From Cryomorphaceae bacterium (GTDB lineage Bacteria; Bacteroidota; Bacteroidia; Flavobacteriales; Schleiferiaceae), in NCBI GenBank assembly GCA_013911625.1, contig JACESW010000007.1, forward strand, positions 1 through 18,984: 18,984 nucleotides of DNA, read 5' to 3'. Position numbers and translations under genes: made by a program. Shown here in pieces: positions 14,003 to 18,984 of this stretch (its first letter is position 1; every line of letters begins with the position of its first letter). A model generated the notes under the pieces. It saw only the letters and a program-made list of their open reading frames with translations, did not search any database and had not been told where the DNA came from.

Positions 14003-14503
14003 ATGGACAAGCTAATTAATGACTTTTCGATAGGACTATTCTTCTGGCAATCGCTGGTGTTCCTGCTTTTGATCTTCTTGCTTAGAAGGTATGCATGGAA
14101 GCCAATTTTGAATGCAGTTAACGAAAGAGAGCAGTCTATTGAAGGCGCTTTGAAGGCGGCAGAGAAAGCACGTCAAGAGATGGAGTCATTGCAAGCGAGC
14201 AATGAGGCAATCCTGAAGGAAGCGCGTGAAGAGCGTGAGCGCATTTTGAAAGAGGCGCGCGACATGAAAAACAACATCGTAGCCGAAGCTAAGGAAATGG
14301 CTGCTGCTGAAGCTGATAAAACAGTTGCCGCTGCTAAAGCTGCCATTGAAGCAGAAAAGGCTGCTGCTGTTGCAGAGTTAAAAAATCAAGCTGCAGTATT
14401 GAGCATTGAGGTTGCTGAAAAAGTTCTAGGCCAGGAATTGAGCGCAGAGAACAAGCAAACAGCGATGATCAGCAAGATGATTGACGAAGTTAAAATCAAC
14501 TAA
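14003..14503 (+). CDS. atpF: ATP synthase F0 subunit b
   Basis: The peripheral stalk subunit, 166 residues, that holds the F1 head to subunit a. One membrane helix lies at about 11-28 (LFFWQSLVFLLLIFLLRRY). The rest is a long charged, Ala-rich helix (about 40-140) for the dimeric stalk, ending in a segment that binds delta. The opening with a Trp-Gln membrane helix and the AWKPILNAVNEREQSIEGAL stretch are typical. It lies between the atpE hairpin region and atpH, 9 bases before the latter. Confidence 0.96.
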   Translation: MDKLINDFSIGLFFWQSLVFLLLIFLLRRYAWKPILNAVNEREQSIEGALKAAEKARQEMESLQASNEAILKEAREERERILKEARDMKNNIVAEAKEMAAAEADKTVAAAKAAIEAEKAAAVAELKNQAAVLSIEVAEKVLGQELSAENKQTAMISKMIDEVKIN

Positions 14504-14512
14504 GAATAGGAT

Positions 14513-15070
14513 ATGAATTATCCAAGAGTTGCTTCCCGTTACAGTAAAGCCTTGCTTGAATTGGCCGTTGAAAAAAACGAGCTAGACAAAGTAAGTGCCG
14601 ATGTAGCTACGCTGAAAGCAGCGGTTTCAGGTTCGAGAGACCTAGAGCTGTTGTTGGCGAGCCCAATAGTGAAAACGGACAAGAAGCAAGCCATCCTTAA
14701 CGAAGTGTTCAAGGGAGCGTTCTCGCCAATTTTTGAAGGGTTCGTTTCATTGATTACTAAAAACGGTCGCGAGTCTATTTTAATTGCGATTTGCGAAAAG
14801 TTCGAAAAGGATGTGCTCGAGCACAAGGGCATCGTTGAGGCGGAAGTTACCACTGCGGTAGCACTTGCTGATGCCGATAAAGCGAAGTTGGTAGTATCCC
14901 TTAAAACTCAGTTGGGTAAAGAGGTGATACTAAAAGAATATGTTGATGCATCTACTATCGGTGGCATGAAGCTATTCGTTGGTGGATACCAGATTGACAA
15001 CACGGTTTCTGGAAAGCTTAGAGCGTTGAGAAACCAATTAATTGACACGTCTTACGAGACGAAACTTTAA
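14513..15070 (+). CDS. atpH: ATP synthase F1 subunit delta
   Basis: The 185-residue delta (OSCP-like) subunit joins the peripheral stalk to the top of the alpha3-beta3 head. The opening SRYSKALLELAVEK is the family signature; the N-terminal six-helix domain spans about 1-105 and the C-terminal part contains the KTQLGKEVILKEYVDASTIGGMKLFVG stretch, close to the usual GG(hydrophobic) pattern. Length is normal. It sits in the standard place between atpF and atpA. Confidence 0.96.
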   Translation: MNYPRVASRYSKALLELAVEKNELDKVSADVATLKAAVSGSRDLELLLASPIVKTDKKQAILNEVFKGAFSPIFEGFVSLITKNGRESILIAICEKFEKDVLEHKGIVEAEVTTAVALADADKAKLVVSLKTQLGKEVILKEYVDASTIGGMKLFVGGYQIDNTVSGKLRALRNQLIDTSYETKL

Positions 15071-15098
15071 GAAAAACAAAGCCTTAATATAAAGGATC

Positions 15099-16679
15099 AT
15101 GGCAGAAGTAAATCCAGCTGAAATTTCAGCAATTCTCAAACAACAACTCTCAGGGATGGCATCAGGTGCTGACCTTCAAGAGATAGGTACAGTATTGGAA
15201 GTAGGCGATGGTATTGCACGCGCTTACGGCCTAACTAACGCTCAGTCTGGTGAGTTGGTAGAATTTGAAAACGGTCAAAAGGGTATCGTATTGAACCTTG
15301 AAGAAGACAACGTAGGTATCGTATTGCTTGCGCCATCTACAGACATCAAGGAAGGATCTACAGTAAAGCGTACTAACACCATTGCATCTATCAACGTAGG
15401 TGAAGGAATGGTTGGTCGTGTGGTGGATACACTCGGTAACCCAATCGATGGTAAAGGACCTATCGAGGGCGAAACTTACGAGATGCCACTAGAGCGTAAG
15501 GCTCCTGGTGTTATCTACCGTCAGCCGGTAAACGAGCCTATGCAGACTGGTATTAAGTCAATCGATGCAATGATTCCTATTGGTCGTGGTCAGCGTGAGT
15601 TAATCATTGGTGACCGCCAGACAGGTAAGACTACGGTTGCTATCGATACGATCATCAACCAAAAAGAGTTCTTCGACAAAGGTGAGCCAGTATACTGTAT
15701 CTACGTTGCTGTAGGTCAGAAAGGTTCTACTGTTGCGGGTATCGCTAAGACGTTGGAAGATGCGGGTGCATTGCAGTACACTACGATTGTTGCTGCAAAC
15801 GCTTCTGATCCAGCTCCGATGCAGTTCTACGCACCATTTGCAGGTGCAGCAATCGGCGAGTACTTCCGTGATACAGGTCGTCCAGGTTTAATCATCTATG
15901 ATGATCTTAGCAAGCAGGCTGTTGCTTACCGTGAGGTATCTCTTCTACTACGTCGTCCACCGGGCCGTGAGGCATACCCAGGTGATGTATTCTACTTGCA
16001 CTCAAGATTGCTAGAGCGTGCTGCGAAAGTGATCGCTGATGATACTATTGCTTCACAAATGAACGACCTTCCTGAGTCTTTGAAAGGCAAAGTAAAAGGT
16101 GGCGGTTCATTGACAGCACTTCCAATTATCGAAACACAAGCAGGTGATGTATCTGCCTACATTCCTACGAACGTAATTTCGATTACTGACGGTCAGATCT
16201 TCTTAGAGGCTGATTTGTTCAACTCAGGGGTTCGTCCGGCAATTAACGTTGGTATCTCTGTATCACGTGTAGGGGGTTCTGCTCAGATTAAGCCAATGAA
16301 GAAGGTATCGGGTACATTGAAGCTTGACCAAGCACAGTACCGCGAGCTTGAAGCATTTGCGAAGTTCGGTTCTGACCTTGATGCTGCTACTATGGCGGTA
16401 ATTAACAAGGGTGAGCGTAACGTAGAAATCTTAAAGCAAGGTGTAAACGCCCCAATGTCTGTAGCACATCAGGTGGCAATCATCTACGTAGGTACAAAAG
16501 GTAAATTGAACAAGGTGCCAGTAAACAAGGTGAAGGCCTTCGAAGTAGCACTTATTGAGTATATGGAAGCCAACCAGAAGGCTGCGCTAGATAGCATTGC
16601 AGCTGGTAAGTGGACAGATGCTGAGATCTCTGCGATCGAAGCTTCAGTTGCTGAGGTTTTACCGACGTACGAAGCATAA
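15099..16679 (+). CDS. atpA: ATP synthase F1 subunit alpha
   Basis: The 526-residue alpha subunit, with non-catalytic nucleotide sites, of the F1 head. The N-terminal beta barrel covers about 25-95. The nucleotide-binding domain has the P-loop GDRQTGKT (171-178), LIIYDD (264-269), and the signature [17 protein letters not shown] with the arginine finger Arg390. The C-terminal helical domain follows. Codons here are visibly cleaner and richer in preferred forms than in the neighbouring regulatory genes, in keeping with high expression. A hairpin lies between this gene and atpG. Confidence 0.99.
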   Translation: MAEVNPAEISAILKQQLSGMASGADLQEIGTVLEVGDGIARAYGLTNAQSGELVEFENGQKGIVLNLEEDNVGIVLLAPSTDIKEGSTVKRTNTIASINVGEGMVGRVVDTLGNPIDGKGPIEGETYEMPLERKAPGVIYRQPVNEPMQTGIKSIDAMIPIGRGQRELIIGDRQTGKTTVAIDTIINQKEFFDKGEPVYCIYVAVGQKGSTVAGIAKTLEDAGALQYTTIVAANASDPAPMQFYAPFAGAAIGEYFRDTGRPGLIIYDDLSKQAVAYREVSLLLRRPPGREAYPGDVFYLHSRLLERAAKVIADDTIASQMNDLPESLKGKVKGGGSLTALPIIETQAGDVSAYIPTNVISITDGQIFLEADLFNSGVRPAINVGISVSRVGGSAQIKPMKKVSGTLKLDQAQYRELEAFAKFGSDLDAATMAVINKGERNVEILKQGVNAPMSVAHQVAIIYVGTKGKLNKVPVNKVKAFEVALIEYMEANQKAALDSIAAGKWTDAEISAIEASVAEVLPTYEA

Positions 16680-16691
16680 AAAGAAACTTAG

Positions 16692-16711
16692 CGCTGCGCC
16701 TTGGCGCAGCG
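16692..16711 (+). other. Intercistronic hairpin between atpA and atpG
   Basis: CGCTGCGCC (16692-16700) and GGCGCAGCG (16703-16711) form a perfect 9-base inverted repeat around TT, so as RNA it folds into an 8-bp GC-rich stem with a CUUG loop. No T-run follows, so it is not a terminator. It may block exonucleases or slow atpG translation; it ends 17 bases before the atpG ATG. Confidence 0.65.
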
Positions 16712-16728
16712 TCTAAACATTCCCAGAT

Positions 16729-17580
16729 ATGGCGAATTTAAAAGAGCTAAGAGTTAGAATTACTTCCATTGGTAGCACAATGAAAATCACTTCAGCAATG
16801 AAGATGGTTAGTGCTGCTAAGTTGAAGAAGGCGCAGGATGCCATCGTACAGATGCGCCCTTATGCGTCTAAATTGACTGAAATTCTACAAAAAGCCGCTT
16901 CTACACTCGACAGCAGTGAAAATGCTTACGGTGTTGTTCGCGATACTAACCGCACCCGTGTGGTTGTGATCACTTCAAATCGTGGTCTTTGTGGCGCATT
17001 TAACTCAAGCGTAGTGAAGAAGGCAAAAGCCTTGATGGCCGACAGCAACGACGATTTCAGCATTGTAGCGATCGGTAAGAAGGCAGGCGACGCATTTAAA
17101 GACGATGCGCGTCTTGTGGAGCGCAATCCTGAGCTTTGGGATAACATTGGATTTGAGGCGGCATCAGAATATGCACAAAAACTCATGGACGGTTACTTGG
17201 CCGGAGAGTTTGATAAAGTGGTTTTGGTATACAATGCGTTCCGTAACGCAGCAGTACAAGAGCCAACTTCAGAACAGATGCTTCCAATTTCTATGGAAGT
17301 TGATGGCCCAGTAGATACTACAGAGTACCTCTACGAGCCAACGAAATCAGAGATTCTTGAAGATTTGATTCCTACTTCGTTGAAGACGCAGTTCTTTGCA
17401 TCATTGCTCGATGCTAATGCCTCTGAGCACGGTGCTCGTATGACAGCGATGCATAAGGCAACAGACAATGCGAAAGCACTACAAGGAGACCTTAAACTAG
17501 AATACAACAAGGCACGTCAGGCGGCGATTACCAACGAAATTTTGGAGATTGTTGGTGGTGCAGACGCACTCGCTGGATAA
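16729..17580 (+). CDS. atpG: ATP synthase F1 subunit gamma
   Basis: The central rotor shaft that turns inside the alpha3-beta3 head, 283 residues. Both conserved ends, which form the coiled coil, are present: residues 1-38 (LRVRITSIGSTMKITSAMKMV) and about 225-283 (EHGARMTAMHKATDNAKAL and ARQAAITNEILEIVGGA). The central Rossmann-like domain contains the TSNRGLCGAFNSSV signature. A terminator follows, and atpD and atpC do not, so the beta and epsilon genes must lie elsewhere. Confidence 0.98.
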   Translation: MANLKELRVRITSIGSTMKITSAMKMVSAAKLKKAQDAIVQMRPYASKLTEILQKAASTLDSSENAYGVVRDTNRTRVVVITSNRGLCGAFNSSVVKKAKALMADSNDDFSIVAIGKKAGDAFKDDARLVERNPELWDNIGFEAASEYAQKLMDGYLAGEFDKVVLVYNAFRNAAVQEPTSEQMLPISMEVDGPVDTTEYLYEPTKSEILEDLIPTSLKTQFFASLLDANASEHGARMTAMHKATDNAKALQGDLKLEYNKARQAAITNEILEIVGGADALAG

Positions 17581-17603
17581 ACATCCTCGCAACAACTATA
17601 CAG

Positions 17604-17638
17604 AATCCCCTTCGGCAGAGCGCTGAAGGGGATTTTTT
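17604..17638 (+). terminator. Terminator of the atp operon
   Basis: AATCCCCTTC (17604-17613) pairs with GAAGGGGATT (17625-17634), with three more inner pairs and a short loop, followed by a T-run (17633-17638). It starts 24 bases after the atpG stop. Confidence 0.93.
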
Positions 17639-17668
17639 GTCTCGATTGGGACTAAATTTTCACTTCAA

Positions 17669-17697
17669 TTGCGTCAAGTTTATTTTGACTTAATTTG
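17669..17697 (+). promoter_or_regulatory. Promoter with inner dyad for the small HTH gene
   Basis: TTG (17669-17671), an 18-base spacer and TTAATTTG (17690-17697; seven of eight bases of TAnnTTTG) form the most complete promoter in the window. Between the elements lies a dyad GTCAA (17673-17677) / TTGAC (17685-17689). Such placement would suit a repressor, possibly the HTH protein itself. The leader would be about 20-25 bases. Confidence 0.45.
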
Positions 17698-17726
17698 GAC
17701 CAACCAAACCATTAAACCTGTTAACC

Positions 17727-17903
17727 ATGACCCACTCGGAAATTCTCGAGAAGGAATTTATCAGCATTGCTGAATTAATGAAGCTATTCGACATCTCAAG
17801 AGCTACTGCACAGCGCCTCCTGAAGAAAGGAGAGGTCAAGAGCGTTAAACTCGGAGGAAAAGTCATTATTCCCACGAAGCCGCTGCGCGAAAAATTCGCA
17901 TAA
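17727..17903 (+). CDS. Small excisionase-like helix-turn-helix protein
   Basis: A 58-residue DNA-binding protein. After a short acidic start it reads FISIAELMKLFDISRATAQRLLKKGEVKSVKLGGK in two parts: a helix-turn-helix (about 11-34, with ISRATAQRLL as recognition helix) and a beta wing (about 38-49) with Gly43 and Gly44. This is the winged-helix form of the excisionase/MerR-like HTH_17 group ('FxxxxEaaxllgvSrxTvxrlixxGxlxavkvGgxxxIp'). It could be a repressor or an orphan excisionase; no integrase or attachment site is visible. It lies between the atp terminator and a histidine kinase gene, 49 bases before the latter, with its own promoter. The frame is complete from ATG to TAA. Confidence 0.8.
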   Translation: MTHSEILEKEFISIAELMKLFDISRATAQRLLKKGEVKSVKLGGKVIIPTKPLREKFA

Positions 17904-17952
17904 ATCGCACATAAACTATCGGGTCTAGGCGTGAAAACCCTAAATTCGAGAT

Positions 17953-18984
17953 ATGCGTTTTCTAACCCTTCGAGTACGTACCTTCTTGTTCATGATATTG
18001 AACCTACTGTTGGCATTTCTGCTAACAGGGGCATTCAGCTTATATCACTTTCAGGAAGAAACCACGGATTACCACCAACAGCGATTGGAGCGCAAAGAAC
18101 GCGCGATAATTAGCCATATTGAATACGTCATCTCTGGTCAAGACAGTGTGCCGAGAACTTACGATGAGTGGTCTGAGCTGTTTGACGAGCGATTGAATGA
18201 AATTGGTTCCGTTCACAAATTAGATTTAGCCATCTATCACCCTAAGGGCGAGCGCATCGCCGCCTCGGTGAATGCAGCGGAAAACCAAGGCGTCTTGCCC
18301 GAGCGCCTTAACGAATTTCCTAAGGGGGGGCGTAGAGTTCCTTTGGGACGTAAGGTTGATGATTCCGGTGATTTGTTAATCAGCACGAGCGAAATACTTG
18401 ATGCCAACAAAGAGGTAGACCTTATCGTAAAAACACTATACCGCGTAGACAACAGCGCTATACCAGAGAGCGAGATTGAGTACCTGAAGCAGTTGGTCTA
18501 TGTATACCTGTTCTTGTTGCTGTTAGGCATTGTATTAGCCTTTGTATTGTCTAATTACATCAGCCAGAACATGCGCAGGGTTATTGAACAACTAAAGAAG
18601 GTTCGGCTGAACAAATCCAACGAGAAATTAGACTGGCGCTTTAACGACGAAATAGGCGAGTTGATACAACAGTACAACGACATGGTCGAACAGCTTGAAC
18701 GCACGGCTGTGGAGCTTGCTACTAGTGAGCGTGAAAGCGCTTGGAAAGAGATGGCACAGCAGGTTGCCCATGAGATTAAGAACCCGCTCACGCCAATGCG
18801 CTTGACCTTACAGATGATCGAGCGTGAAAAAGACATCAAAGAGGTACGCGAGATGGCAACCAATCTTTTGGAAGAGGTAGAGAATTTGACCCACATTGCC
18901 GAGGCTTTTTCGAGGTTCGCTCAAATGCCAGGACTTCAGTTGGAGCGTTTCGATGTTTCATACCAGACCAATAGAGCTGTGGGT
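17953..18984 (+). CDS. NtrY-like sensor histidine kinase (partial)
   Basis: The N-terminal 344 residues of a two-component sensor; the frame is open at the right edge, so the ATPase domain lies outside. A basic start (MRFLTLRVR) leads to a first membrane helix at about 10-31. A periplasmic sensor domain of about 150 residues follows, then a second helix at about 180-200. A HAMP linker covers about 201-255, and the HisKA domain has the phosphorylated His273 in WKEMAQQVAHEIKNPLTPM. The wording of the H-box and the HAMP end resembles NtrY/BaeS-like kinases of Bacteroidota. The signal and response regulator are unknown. There is no promoter in the 49 bases before it, so it may be read together with the small HTH gene. 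A run of seven Gs at 18324-18330 keeps the frame. Confidence 0.88.
   Translation, partial: MRFLTLRVRTFLFMILNLLLAFLLTGAFSLYHFQEETTDYHQQRLERKERAIISHIEYVISGQDSVPRTYDEWSELFDERLNEIGSVHKLDLAIYHPKGERIAASVNAAENQGVLPERLNEFPKGGRRVPLGRKVDDSGDLLISTSEILDANKEVDLIVKTLYRVDNSAIPESEIEYLKQLVYVYLFLLLLGIVLAFVLSNYISQNMRRVIEQLKKVRLNKSNEKLDWRFNDEIGELIQQYNDMVEQLERTAVELATSERESAWKEMAQQVAHEIKNPLTPMRLTLQMIEREKDIKEVREMATNLLEEVENLTHIAEAFSRFAQMPGLQLERFDVSYQTNRAVG

Noticed and set aside
17727..17903. Remnant of an integrated mobile element because of the excisionase-like protein
   Set aside because: No integrase, transposase, attachment repeats or tRNA gene is visible nearby, and base composition does not change.
18324..18330. 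Run of seven Gs in the histidine kinase as a phase-variation or frameshift site
   Set aside because: The frame continues correctly through the run into the second membrane helix, HAMP and H-box. A single short G-run is not enough evidence for switching.
1..18984. tRNA or rRNA genes, CRISPR array, insertion sequence
   Set aside because: No cloverleaf-like sequence, regularly spaced repeats or transposase frame was found on either strand; nearly all sequence is taken up by core protein genes.

Overview
The window is a chromosomal stretch of a Bacteroidota bacterium, most likely from the Flavobacteriales. The evidence is a PorW/SprE-type lipoprotein of the type IX secretion and gliding machinery, an IPExxxVDY-family gene between rnc and pyk, an ATP synthase cluster in the order B-E-F-H-A-G without the beta and epsilon genes, a start codon context with little Shine-Dalgarno signal, and several exact or near matches to the Bacteroidota -7 promoter element TAnnTTTG. 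Nearly all genes are core genes. I see no tRNA, rRNA, insertion sequence, prophage or CRISPR array.

Layout. (1) 1-1195: a conserved small protein, a terminator that can serve both strands, and a tandem pair of paralogous small lipoproteins on the minus strand. (2) 1196-2475: pheS, converging on a pterin dehydratase gene; the two stop codons share one TTAA. (3) 2484-6662, minus strand: a five-gene run acpP-fabF-rnc-IPExxxVDY-pyk with gaps of 15 and 7 bases and overlaps of 8 and 20 bases, closed by a strong terminator. (4) 6663-7792: a divergent regulatory region with a dyad and a direct repeat, then purN and rnhA, coupled by ATGA. (5) 7789-8649, minus strand: a membrane-anchored M23 (LytM) peptidase that shares a TTAA with the end of rnhA. 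(6) 8724-12320: porW/sprE, a bactofilin, AtpZ and a four-helix membrane protein, in two coupled pairs. (7) 12321-17638: a 189-base leader and promoter region, then atpB-E-F-H-A-G and a terminator. (8) 17639-18984: a 58-residue excisionase-like helix-turn-helix protein and an NtrY-like sensor histidine kinase that runs off the right edge.

How the genes fit together. The acpP operon joins fatty acid elongation to RNase III and glycolytic pyruvate kinase. The porW block brings together an envelope peptidase, a type IX secretion lipoprotein and a bactofilin, a set that suggests coordination of wall shape and envelope machinery. It leads directly into the assembly helpers and structural genes of the F-type ATP synthase.

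No obviously new multi-gene system is present. The points most worth a second look are regulatory or small: a perfect 14-base direct repeat before atpB, a terminator-like hairpin after atpE followed by an exact TTGATnnnnATCAA (FNR/CRP-type) site before atpF, a histidine-rich extension on AtpB, the small helix-turn-helix gene, and paired repeats between acpP and purN.
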